Origin: an uncultured Clostridia bacterium
Lineage (GTDB): Bacteria; Bacillota; Clostridia; Oscillospirales; Oscillospiraceae
DNA length: 6,685 nt
NCBI GenBank assembly: GCA_946011705.1
Contig: CAMGCA010000118.1
Coordinates: forward strand, 1-6,685
Reading direction: 5' to 3'
Made by a program: the position numbers and the translations under genes. The first letter of the stretch is position 1; the number at the start of each line of letters is the position of its first letter. Shown here piece by piece: positions 1 to 6,111 of the stretch. Under the pieces are notes generated by a model. It was not told the origin of the DNA. It made no database searches and saw only the letters and a list, made by a program, of their open reading frames with translations.

Positions 1-286
1 AACCTACATAGACCCCCCTAATACGCATGTTCATCTGGGCGGCTTCCTTCGCCATGTCCACAATGCTACCGTCACCGCCGAAGCAGATTACCAATTCCGC
101 GTTGGGCAGCTCCCGGTCCAGCCGGGAAAAGCGAAGATCCCGGGGCAGATCATAGGCGCGGTCCACCTCAAAGGGAAGGCACAGCCGGGTGCTGATGCCC
201 GCGTCCTTCAAAATGCGCATAGCTTCCCGGACCGTCTGGAAATTCTTGTCCCGATAGGGATTGGGAGTAAGAATCACATTTTTCAT
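1..286 (-). CDS. nadK: NAD kinase, N-terminal part (runs off the window)
   Basis: ATP-dependent kinase that phosphorylates NAD to NADP in the cytoplasm. Only the first 95 codons are present; the gene continues beyond the left edge. The protein begins MKNVILTPNPYR. Residues 66-76 read VICFGGDGSIV, which carries the GGDG motif of the NAD/diacylglycerol kinase superfamily at 70-73; the Asp is catalytic in the family. It then enters the next strand (RGVYVG), where the family's Gly-rich NADP/NAD-binding loop begins. The ATG at 284-286 has a strong ribosome binding site (AGGGGGAG, about 6 nt upstream). It follows tlyA in the usual Firmicutes order dxs-tlyA-nadK and is probably cotranscribed; the TAA at 290-292, the likely old end of tlyA, is 3 nt before this start. 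argR and recN would be the expected next genes but cannot be seen. Confidence 0.9.
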   Translation of the reverse strand, partial: MKNVILTPNPYRDKNFQTVREAMRILKDAGISTRLCLPFEVDRAYDLPRDLRFSRLDRELPNAELVICFGGDGSIVDMAKEAAQMNMRIRGVYVG

Positions 287-289
287 CAG

Positions 290-346
290 TTACTCCCCCT
301 TATCCAGCGCGGCGTGGGCCTGCTCCACCACATCCGCGGTATCCGG
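290..346 (-). pseudogene. Detached C-terminal tail of tlyA, in frame after the TGA
   Basis: Nineteen codons including the TAA at 290-292 follow the tlyA TGA without a frame change. They read PDTADVVEQAHAALDKGE, an acidic amphipathic helix that resembles the C-terminal end of clostridial TlyA proteins as I remember them (family recollection, not an alignment). Rejoining the parts gives 269 residues. No ribosome binding site or start serves this stretch alone. I read it as the remnant of the full-length protein, made separate by a point mutation to TGA, by a sequencing error, or, less likely, by stop-codon readthrough. Confidence 0.55.
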
Positions 347-1099
347 TCAGATGCCCTCCGGCGCGGCCAGCCTCACATGCGCGAGAAATTCAATATTGCC
401 CTCCGGCCCCTTAACCGGGGAGAAGGTCAGCCCCAGAATCTGAAATTCCAGCTCTTTTGCCAGGGCCACAAAATTGTCCAGCACTTCCTTGTGGGTGCTC
501 TTTTCCCGGACAACGCCCTTTTTGCCCACCTTTTCTTTACCCGCCTCGAACTGAGGCTTGATGAGGCACAATACCTGCCCGGTGGGTTTCAGCAGGGCCT
601 TAATGGCGGGCAGGACGATTTTCAGGGAGATAAAACTCACATCGACAACCGATAAGTCCAGCGGTTCTCCCAGCTGCTCCGGGGTGACATAGCGGATATT
701 GGTTCGCTCCATAACCACCACTCTGGGGTCGCTGCGGATTTTCCAATCCAGCTGACCGTAGCCCACATCGATGGCAAAGACTTTTTTCGCGCCCTGCTGC
801 AGCAGGCAGTCCGTGAAGCCGCCGGTGGACGCTCCGGAATCGCTGCATACATAGTCAATAGGCTTAACGCCAAAATCCCGCAGGGCCTTTTCCAGCTTCA
901 GGCCGCCGCGACTGACGTAAGGGCATACCGCCCCCCGGACTTCCAGCTCCACAGTTTCCTCATAGGCTACACCCGGCTTGTCCGCCTTCTGCCCGTTCAC
1001 ATATACCAGGCCACTCATGATGATGGCCTGGGCCTTGGAGCGACTGTCCGCATAGCCCTGCTCGGTGAGCAGAACGTCCAGTCTCTTTTTTACCTTCAC
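347..1099 (-). CDS. tlyA: TlyA-family S4/FtsJ-like RNA methyltransferase, apparently shortened by an in-frame TGA
   Basis: Predicted SAM-dependent 2'-O-methyltransferase of ribosomal RNA (TlyA/YqxC family). Residues 3-60 form an S4 RNA-binding domain (KKRLDVLLTEQGYADSRSKA, then GLVYVNG). The Rossmann methyltransferase domain follows: SRGGLKLEKAL at 63-73, SAM loop DSGASTGGFTDCLL at 87-100, FAIDVGYGQLDWK at 108-120, VDVSFISLK at 152-160 and CLIKPQFEAGKE at 178-189. The start is GTG (1097-1099), overlapping the dxs stop as GTGA, with a good ribosome binding site (GGGAGGTG, about 8 nt upstream) inside dxs. The ORF stops at TGA (347-349) after 250 residues. The same frame stays open beyond it for 18 sensible codons (PDTADVVEQAHAALDKGE) and ends at TAA 290-292, giving 269 residues, the usual family length. 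The methyltransferase core lies before the TGA, so the short form may still work. Confidence 0.9.
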   Translation of the reverse strand: MKVKKRLDVLLTEQGYADSRSKAQAIIMSGLVYVNGQKADKPGVAYEETVELEVRGAVCPYVSRGGLKLEKALRDFGVKPIDYVCSDSGASTGGFTDCLLQQGAKKVFAIDVGYGQLDWKIRSDPRVVVMERTNIRYVTPEQLGEPLDLSVVDVSFISLKIVLPAIKALLKPTGQVLCLIKPQFEAGKEKVGKKGVVREKSTHKEVLDNFVALAKELEFQILGLTFSPVKGPEGNIEFLAHVRLAAPEGI

Positions 1100-2967
1100 C
1101 GGGCAAGCACCTCCCTGGTATACGCGGCGATGGATTGCGCATCCAGACCGCAGCGTGCATACAGTTGCTTCAGAGTACCATGGGGAACAAAATCATGGCC
1201 CAGATCGATCCCCTCAACCCGGCAGTCCGGGCACAGCTTCTGTAGATCCCACCCCAGGGCATCCCGAATGCCGGAGCCGGAAGCGGTTTCCTCTACAATC
1301 ACCGCCAGCTTTGTCTGCCGCAGGCAGGCGGCAACCTGCTGGGAAGGCAGGGGGCTGACTGACAGCAAACGCAGAACGGACGCCTCGATGCCCTGTTCTG
1401 CCAGCACTTCCGCCGCGTCCAGGGCATTTTGCAGCGTGGAGCCGTAAGTGATCAGGGCCACATCCGTGCCGTTTCGATGGCATTTTACCAACGCGCCGTC
1501 CGAACCCTGCCAAGCGCTGCCGGCATAGCTGCCCTGGGTTCCTCTGGGATAGCGAACCGCAACCGGGCCGTCATAGTCCTCCACCGCCCAGCGCAGCATA
1601 TCCCGCTGTTCCGCAAGGCTGGCGGGGTTCAGAATCCGCATTCCCGGCATCTGGCGAAGAAAGCCAATATCAAACACGCCATGGTGGGTGGGGCCGTCAT
1701 CGCCAACCAGGCCCGCCCGGTCAATGGCCAGCACAACGTGCAGGTGCAGCAGCGCAATGTCCTGCATGATCTGGTCAAAGCCGCGCTGGAGGAAGGTGGA
1801 GTAAATCGCTACCACCGGCACCATCCCCTGCTTGGCAAGTCCGCCAGCCATGGATACGGCGTGTTCCTCCGCGATGCCCACGTCAAAAGTTCGGTTCGGG
1901 AACCGCTTCTGGAAGTCCAGCAGGCCGGTGCCGCCGGGCATTGCCGCGGTAATGGCGCAGACCTTTTCATTCTTTTCAGCCAGCGAAAGCATGGTTTCGC
2001 CGAAGGAATCGGAATATGTCACAACCTTGGCCCCCAGCTTTTTGCCGGTCATGGGATCAAATTTGCCGATGCCGTGGAACTTGGCGGGGTCAGCCTCCGC
2101 GAAGGGGTATCCCCTGCCCTTTTTCGTCACCACATGGACGACCACCGGCTCCCGCAGCTCCTTCGCCGCAGTCAGCAGGGAGATGAGGTTCGGCAGGTCG
2201 TGACCGTCCGCCGGCCCAAGATAGGTAAAGCCCATGTTTTCAAAAATGGTGGAGGGCAGGAAAAGCCGCTTCATCTTGTTCTTGATTCGGCTGCTGACCG
2301 CATAGATGGTCTCGCCGCCGGGCAGGGACTTGATGACCTTGCGGTAAGTCCGCTTGGCATCCAGATAATTGTCGCTGGAGCGCAGCCGGGACAGGTGGCT
2401 GGACAGGCCGCCCACATTTCTGCCGATAGACATCGTATTGTCGTTGAGAATGATGACCATGGGCTCCCCGCTGACAGCGGCGTCGTTCAGTCCCTCATAG
2501 GCCATACCGCCGGTAAGGGCACCGTCACCGATCAGGGCAACCACATCATAATTCTCATGCAGCAGCGTCCGCGCACGGGCCATGCCCAGGGCGATAGACA
2601 CGGAGCTGGAGGCGTGGCCCGCCACAAAGGCATCGGTATCGCTTTCCGAGGGTTTGGGAAAGCCGGAAATGCCGCCATACTGCCGCAGACGCGCAAAATC
2701 CGCCCGGCGGCCTGTCAGCAGCTTATGCACATAAGACTGGTGACCAACATCAAACACCAAGCGGTCTTTATTCGTATCAAACACGGTTTCGATGGCGACA
2801 CTCAGCTCTACCACGCCCAGATTGCCCGCCAGGTGCCCGCCGGTTTTTGACACACTGTCAATCAAAAACTGGCGGATTTCGTCGCAAAGCTGGCTGCGCT
2901 GTCCATCATCGAGGTTCAGAAGATCCTCATGTGTGTTGATTCTCTCTAAAATGTCCACATCTGACAC
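1096..2967 (-). CDS. dxs: 1-deoxy-D-xylulose-5-phosphate synthase
   Basis: Thiamine-diphosphate enzyme that condenses pyruvate with glyceraldehyde 3-phosphate to 1-deoxyxylulose 5-phosphate, the entry step of the MEP isoprenoid pathway and a source for thiamine and pyridoxal synthesis. At 623 residues it has normal length. It shows SKTGGHLAGNLGVVEL at 40-55, the GHQ His near 76, GHASSS at 117-122, the ThDP/Mg signature GDGALTGGMAYEGLND at 147-162 with NDN at 175-177, the catalytic Glu region GIAEEHAVSMAGG at 364-376 and GPTHHG at 425-430, then a transketolase C-terminal domain. The first GTG (2965-2967) lies 3 nt after the oapA stop, with an AGG too close to serve it. An in-frame GTG at 2956-2958 (MDILERI) fits family N-termini and has the AGG 11 nt upstream, so the true start is uncertain by three codons. 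Translational coupling to oapA is likely. The 3' end overlaps tlyA by 4 nt (GTGA). Confidence 0.97.
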   Translation of the reverse strand: MSDVDILERINTHEDLLNLDDGQRSQLCDEIRQFLIDSVSKTGGHLAGNLGVVELSVAIETVFDTNKDRLVFDVGHQSYVHKLLTGRRADFARLRQYGGISGFPKPSESDTDAFVAGHASSSVSIALGMARARTLLHENYDVVALIGDGALTGGMAYEGLNDAAVSGEPMVIILNDNTMSIGRNVGGLSSHLSRLRSSDNYLDAKRTYRKVIKSLPGGETIYAVSSRIKNKMKRLFLPSTIFENMGFTYLGPADGHDLPNLISLLTAAKELREPVVVHVVTKKGRGYPFAEADPAKFHGIGKFDPMTGKKLGAKVVTYSDSFGETMLSLAEKNEKVCAITAAMPGGTGLLDFQKRFPNRTFDVGIAEEHAVSMAGGLAKQGMVPVVAIYSTFLQRGFDQIMQDIALLHLHVVLAIDRAGLVGDDGPTHHGVFDIGFLRQMPGMRILNPASLAEQRDMLRWAVEDYDGPVAVRYPRGTQGSYAGSAWQGSDGALVKCHRNGTDVALITYGSTLQNALDAAEVLAEQGIEASVLRLLSVSPLPSQQVAACLRQTKLAVIVEETASGSGIRDALGWDLQKLCPDCRVEGIDLGHDFVPHGTLKQLYARCGLDAQSIAAYTREVLAR

Positions 2968-2970
2968 AAC

Positions 2971-3552
2971 CTATCGTAATGTTTTCTTTTTCTTGAGCCG
3001 GTTCAGGGTGTACAGAAACCGCCCCACCAGATGCACAATCTGCGTGCAGGAGTTTACCGCTATGGTTTTTCCGATGGCCTTGCCACCCACCGTCAGACCC
3101 GCCACCAGAGCGGACATCCCAAGGCTGACCGCCCGGGGCCAGACCGTGTCCACATGGGTTAGTATCAGCGCCGCGATGGTGGCAGAGGCGCTGCCGGAGA
3201 CAACGCCGCAGATATCGCCCACCACGTCGTTGCAGATGGAGCTGACCCGCTCGGCATTGCGCAGCAGACGGATGGCCTCCTGGGCCCCGGGAACCTTCCG
3301 GGCCGCCATGGAGTGAAAGGGCTTTTCGCTGGCGGTTGCCACCGCCATGCCGATAATATCGAAGATAATTCCCAAAAATACAATGCCCAGCAGGATCGCG
3401 AACGCTGCCAGAAGTCCGCTGCTTGCCATAACCTCATCGGAGATCAGGCTGATCATGCCGGAAACAACCAATGTGACCAGGAATACTGTAACGACCCAGC
3501 GGATCGTTCGGGAACGCTCCTTTTTGGAAGCGTCCGAATGGGTTTTTGCCAC
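2971..3552 (-). CDS. oapA: OLE-associated membrane protein OapA
   Basis: A 193-residue integral membrane protein with about four transmembrane segments, near 17-38 (IRWVVTVFLVTLVVSGMISL), 46-69, 110-132 and 140-165. Basic clusters stand at both ends (KKERSRTIR at 10-18; RLKKKKTLR at 185-193), suiting contact with RNA. A conserved-looking loop, FDIIGMAVATASEKPFHSM (64-82), follows segment 2, and polar or acidic residues lie in or beside segments (Asp65, Asp109, Asp113). Length, topology and position between a 600-nt structured RNA and dxs match OapA, the protein that binds OLE RNA and holds it at the membrane; OLE particles are tied to cold, alcohol and Mg2+ stress in Bacillus halodurans (established). 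The start is GTG 3550-3552 with ribosome binding site AAAGGAG 9 nt upstream, inside a small hairpin. The stop is 3 nt before dxs. The name rests on context and topology, without an alignment. Confidence 0.85.
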   Translation of the reverse strand: MAKTHSDASKKERSRTIRWVVTVFLVTLVVSGMISLISDEVMASSGLLAAFAILLGIVFLGIIFDIIGMAVATASEKPFHSMAARKVPGAQEAIRLLRNAERVSSICNDVVGDICGVVSGSASATIAALILTHVDTVWPRAVSLGMSALVAGLTVGGKAIGKTIAVNSCTQIVHLVGRFLYTLNRLKKKKTLR

Positions 3553-3553
3553 G

Positions 3554-3575
3554 AAAAAATTCTCCTTTTGAGAAT
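3554..3575 (-). promoter_or_regulatory. Hairpin plus U-run covering the oapA ribosome binding site
   Basis: Just after the 3' end of the OLE RNA, ATTCTC (3570-3575) and GAGAAT (3559-3564) form a perfect 6-bp stem with a 5-nt AAAAG loop, directly followed by five more T (3554-3558). The shape is that of a weak intrinsic terminator. The stem also holds the GGAG part of the oapA Shine-Dalgarno site. It could end a fraction of transcripts after OLE RNA, lower OapA translation, or both, so setting the RNA-to-protein ratio. The stem is AT-rich and short, so it would terminate poorly alone. Confidence 0.45.
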
Positions 3576-3586
3576 GGTAGTAAAAT

Positions 3587-4199
3587 GACGGCGGCAGACA
3601 GGATAAATCTTACGGCTTAGGTCGGGTTGTTTTTCACCGGTGGGAACCTGCCGTTGCCGCACAGGCCGTTTCCATTTGATCCCTCCGCCCAAGTGTCGCC
3701 ATGATAATGGGTACCCGATTGCCACTTAGTCCGTACTGCAATCCCCTGTCTGCCCTTTTCAGACAGCCTAGGTGTTTTCCACAGCGGCGTGTTCCGCAAT
3801 CTTAGCCTCTTTTGCAAGCATGGTTTCCGGGAGCGATAGCCGGCCCGCTGTGGCCACAGCAGCACCCGGCCTGGTCTCCCTTCCCCGCATGTTCACTTCA
3901 AGGCAGGCTACTCTGCACGCAGCACACGATTCTGTGCACCGCCTTGCAGGTTCATACCTGATTCGTACGCGATCGGACCCCTCCCGGGGCTCTACCCGTC
4001 GTCGCACAAGGTTCAAGTCTCCACGGAAACCGGGTCGTATGCTCCATGCCATTGGAGCGCGCCCTGGATCCTTAACCCCCAGCATCCACCCAAAACTGGG
4101 CGTAATAAGCAGACACCAGGGACTTCATCGATGTGCCCTTCAAAGGATTTTTAGGCCCTTCCTGGAAAGCGGTCACTCCGACTAGAATACTGCGCCGTC
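3587..4199 (-). ncRNA. ole: OLE RNA (Ornate, Large, Extremophilic), about 613 nt
   Basis: Large structured non-coding RNA that forms a membrane-bound particle with OapA. The 5' end GACGGCGCAG (4190-4199) pairs with CTGCCGCCGTC (3587-3597), with one bulged C, as a closing helix spanning 613 nt; known OLE RNAs are about 610 nt (established). The 5' end falls 8 nt after a good -10 box. Inside are many local hairpins: 4041-4058 (GCTCCA/TGGAGC), 3947-3960 (CAGGT/ACCTG), 3847-3860 (GCTGTG/CACAGC) and 3746-3766 (CTGTCTG/CAGACAG). G+C is high, in contrast to the AT-rich flank. Short ORFs cross it on both strands, but none has a convincing ribosome binding site or resembles a known protein. The order OLE-oapA-dxs is the classic context. 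I saw no match to RNase P, tmRNA or 6S hallmarks. A covariance-model search (Rfam OLE) would settle it. Confidence 0.85.
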
Positions 4200-4206
4200 A
4201 AATTTT

Positions 4207-4235
4207 ATTTTAGCATACTATTTCCGAATATACAA
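4207..4235 (-). promoter_or_regulatory. Promoter of the OLE-oapA-dxs-tlyA-nadK transcript
   Basis: TTGTAT (4230-4235) is separated by exactly 17 nt from TAAAAT (4207-4212). The spacer ends in TGC, giving an extended -10 (TGnTAAAAT). The expected start at about 4199 is the first base of the closing helix of the OLE RNA, an independent agreement. The surroundings are strongly AT-rich. A housekeeping sigma factor is inferred. Confidence 0.75.
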
Positions 4236-4260
4236 GTATTTATTTACTATTTGTATATTC
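4226..4260. repeat. 10-bp perfect inverted repeat over the OLE -35 box
   Basis: GAATATACAA at 4226-4235 and TTGTATATTC at 4251-4260 are perfect reverse complements with 15 nt of AT-rich sequence between, so equivalent positions are 25 bp apart. One arm contains the whole -35 hexamer, and the other touches the stop codon of the Nudix gene. As an RNA it would be a weak A-U stem with no U-run, so it is a poor terminator. An operator for a dimeric repressor, or for two dimers, is possible. No regulator can be named. Confidence 0.5.
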
Positions 4261-4740
4261 TTACAGCAAATCCAGATGGCTTACAAACCAGTCCTCTACA
4301 ATGTCCCGGTGGGTTACGGCAATTTCGATGTTCGGGATTTCCTCCCGGGAGAAAAAGCGCAGCTCTTTGGATTCGCTGCTGATGCGCATTTGCGGCTCCT
4401 CGGGAAGGTCGAGGCCGTAAACCACGATGACCATGCGCCAGATGCTGCCGTCCCGGAAGGCGGCAATGCGGCCGGGATTGTCGTAGACTGCCAGCTTTTG
4501 GAATCTTTCTTTCGGAATCCGAAGGCCCAGCTCCTCGTAGGTTTCCCGGACGATGGCCTGCAGACCCGTTTCCGTCTTTTTGCAGCCGCCGCCAACCAGC
4601 CCCCAGATATCGGAGTCCCGGCGCTTTTCCAAAAGCAGCCGTCCCCGGCAGGTGATGATGGCGTTGGCCCCTAAGTGGGCGGGCATGGTGGTTTTCGGCG
4701 CGTCCTTGGGGTCACAGTTATAAAAGGTTACGATTGCCAT
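4261..4740 (-). CDS. Nudix hydrolase
   Basis: Predicted Mg2+-dependent pyrophosphohydrolase acting on a nucleoside diphosphate linked to another group; the substrate cannot be told. With the start chosen here it has 159 residues. A perfect Nudix box GX5EX7REXXEEXGU lies at residues 51-73 (Gly51, Glu57, Arg65-Glu66, Glu69-Glu70, Gly72), after the strands GANAIITCRGRLLLEKR (24-40) and IWGLVGGG. A Nudix ORF could begin 21 codons upstream at 4803, but that stretch translates a palindromic repeat. The ATG at 4738-4740 has GGAG 9 nt upstream, so I prefer it. The gene has its own likely promoter (4802-4830). Its stop adjoins the OLE promoter region. A mutT-like nucleotide-cleansing role beside dinB is possible, but the context is only suggestive. 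Confidence 0.92.
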   Translation of the reverse strand: MAIVTFYNCDPKDAPKTTMPAHLGANAIITCRGRLLLEKRRDSDIWGLVGGGCKKTETGLQAIVRETYEELGLRIPKERFQKLAVYDNPGRIAAFRDGSIWRMVIVVYGLDLPEEPQMRISSESKELRFFSREEIPNIEIAVTHRDIVEDWFVSHLDLL

Positions 4741-4773
4741 TTTCGCACGCTCCTTTTTTACAGCATACATCAC

Positions 4774-4793
4774 GGCGGGGGCAAGCCCCCGCC
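4774..4793. repeat. GC-rich palindrome, REP-like, in the Nudix leader
   Basis: GGCGGGGGC (4774-4782) and GCCCCCGCC (4785-4793) are perfect reverse complements around AA, forming a very stable 8-9 bp hairpin on either strand. With its flank it translates in one frame as NVGRGLAPA, a peptide I associate with mispredicted starts in other clostridial genomes, which suggests a dispersed repeat. It lies between dinB and the Nudix gene, just after the predicted Nudix transcription start. There is no T-run, so it is not a classical terminator, though it could stabilise mRNA ends or slow polymerase. Confidence 0.6.
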
Positions 4794-4801
4794 CTACGTT
4801 C

Positions 4802-4830
4802 ATTATACGATACGATATCCCATATTTCCA
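4802..4830 (-). promoter_or_regulatory. Likely promoter of the Nudix gene
   Basis: TGGAAA (4825-4830; 4 of 6 match to TTGACA) stands 17 nt before a perfect TATAAT (4802-4807). The site begins right after the dinB stop (4833-4835). Transcription would start near 4795, placing the GC-rich palindrome in the 5' leader of the Nudix mRNA. Confidence 0.5.
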
Positions 4831-4832
4831 CC

Positions 4833-6110
4833 CTAAAATTCCTTCGGCACCGGTTTTGTCACGCCGGTTCGGCGCTCTTTGCTCAAGCCGCCAGCCATGT
4901 GGGGTTCTGTTCCGTTCGCAAACTTCGCACGGCGGATGATGTCTTCACCGTATTTGTCCCGGAGGGCGTCCACGGTTTCGTCCAAGCGGAGCTTACGCTC
5001 GAACTGCTGGGGGCTGAGGCCGGAGAAAAAGTCGTACTGCTGGTAGGGTTCCCCGGACAGGCGCGTGACCTGAACGCCAAGCTGCCGCAGGGGTGTAATG
5101 CCGTCCCATGCTTCATCGAACAGGCGGCAGGATGCTTCAAACAGTTCCGTGGTAATGTTGGTCGCCCCATGGAGGACGCACTGGTGGGAAAAATGGTGGA
5201 ATTCGTTGGTGCGCAGGTGGATACTGACGCAGCTGCCGCATTTTCCGTCCTTTCGCAGCCGTGCCGCCACGGTTTCGCACAGGCTCAGAAGCACCTGATG
5301 GGCTTCTTCATGGGTCACAACGTCGTGAGAAGTGGTGGTGGCGTTGCCGTAGCCCTTGTTCTCCGCTGGTTCCGGGGTCACCGCGTCGGCATTCCGACCG
5401 TTGGCAAAGTGCCACAGCAGCTCCCCCTGCTTGCCCAGCCGCTTTTTCAGCACCCGCACGTCCGCCGCCGCCAGCTGGCCGATGGTGTAGATTCCCAGCC
5501 TTTGCAGCTTCCGCTCCGTCGCCGCACCCACCAGAAACAGATCACGCACCGGCAGGGGGAAGAATTTCGCTCCCATCTCCTCCGGGAACAGGGTGTGCAC
5601 TTTATTAGGCTTTTCAAAATCCCCCGCCATTTTTGCCAGCAGCTTATTGGAGGAAATGCCGATATTCACCGTAAAGCCCAGTTCTTCGTTGATACGCCGC
5701 CGCATCAGCTCTGCCGCCAGCCGGGGCGTACCCCAGAGCCGCTGGGTGCCCGTCATGTCCACCCAGGCTTCATCGATGGAATACTGCTCCACAGCAGGGC
5801 TAAACTCTCTGAGCATATCCACAAAATGCCGGGATGCCTGTACATACAATTCATAATCCGGCGGAATCACCACCAGTCCCGGGCACTTTTCCAGCGCCTG
5901 AAACAGCGGCTCTCCCGTTTGAATGCCATACTTTTTCGCCGGGGTGGACTTGGCCAGAATGATGCTGTGCCGGGAAGCCTTGTCCCCCGCCACCACGGAA
6001 GGAACCTCCCGCAGGTCGGTTTCCTCCCCCAGCACCTTCACCCGGTAGGCCGCGCTCCAGCTTAGAACCGCCGAGTTCGCGGCCACATGAAAGATCACCC
6101 GCGCCACCAT
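4833..6110 (-). CDS. dinB: DinB-like Y-family DNA polymerase with altered active site
   Basis: Y-family translesion polymerase homologue, 425 residues. Palm and fingers span 4-175: ILAKSTPAKKYGIQTGEPLFQA at 51-72, the carboxylate pair SIDEAWVDMTG at 111-121 (Asp113, Glu114) and GFTVNIGISSNKLLAKMAGDFEKPN at 145-169. A helix-hairpin-helix follows at about 190-225, then the little-finger domain to about 350. QQYDFF (357-362) resembles a beta-clamp binding motif. The N-terminal motif is FHVAANSAVLSW (7-18): the first metal-binding Asp (Asp8 in E. coli DinB) is Ala10, encoded GCC, and the steric-gate aromatic is Val15. The enzyme may therefore be inactive or unusual, perhaps a scaffold like ImuB, or these changes may typify its subgroup. 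The ATG lies 1 nt after the companion gene's stop, with GGAAGG about 10 nt upstream. The dinB symbol reflects family only. Confidence 0.9.
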   Translation of the reverse strand: MVARVIFHVAANSAVLSWSAAYRVKVLGEETDLREVPSVVAGDKASRHSIILAKSTPAKKYGIQTGEPLFQALEKCPGLVVIPPDYELYVQASRHFVDMLREFSPAVEQYSIDEAWVDMTGTQRLWGTPRLAAELMRRRINEELGFTVNIGISSNKLLAKMAGDFEKPNKVHTLFPEEMGAKFFPLPVRDLFLVGAATERKLQRLGIYTIGQLAAADVRVLKKRLGKQGELLWHFANGRNADAVTPEPAENKGYGNATTTSHDVVTHEEAHQVLLSLCETVAARLRKDGKCGSCVSIHLRTNEFHHFSHQCVLHGATNITTELFEASCRLFDEAWDGITPLRQLGVQVTRLSGEPYQQYDFFSGLSPQQFERKLRLDETVDALRDKYGEDIIRRAKFANGTEPHMAGGLSKERRTGVTKPVPKEF

Positions 6111-6111
6111 A

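Noticed and set aside
1429..2850. Long plus-strand open frame of 473 codons
   Set aside because: It lies entirely antisense to dxs, which has all family motifs. The translation is low-complexity and histidine/glutamine/glycine-rich, typical of a shadow of a GC-rich gene, with no ribosome binding site evidence.
3561..3725. Overlapping minus-strand frame running into oapA out of frame (3453-3725)
   Set aside because: It covers the 3' end of OLE RNA and the start of oapA in another frame, and has no ribosome binding site or family resemblance.
3768..4185. Open frames on both strands between oapA and the Nudix gene
   Set aside because: They cross the OLE RNA, whose ends pair and which has many hairpins. 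The translations are Arg/Pro-rich with no recognisable motif.
3587..4199. RNase P RNA, tmRNA or 6S RNA as alternative identities
   Set aside because: I did not see the conserved RNase P core, a tRNA-like end with tag frame, or the 6S open bubble. Length and neighbours fit OLE much better.
4226..4260. Intrinsic terminator of the Nudix gene
   Set aside because: The stem is nearly all A-U, the loop is 15 nt and no U-run follows; one arm is part of the OLE promoter.
4734..6065. Long plus-strand open frame of 443 codons
   Set aside because: It is antisense to the Y-family polymerase gene; the protein resembles no family and has the composition of a shadow frame.
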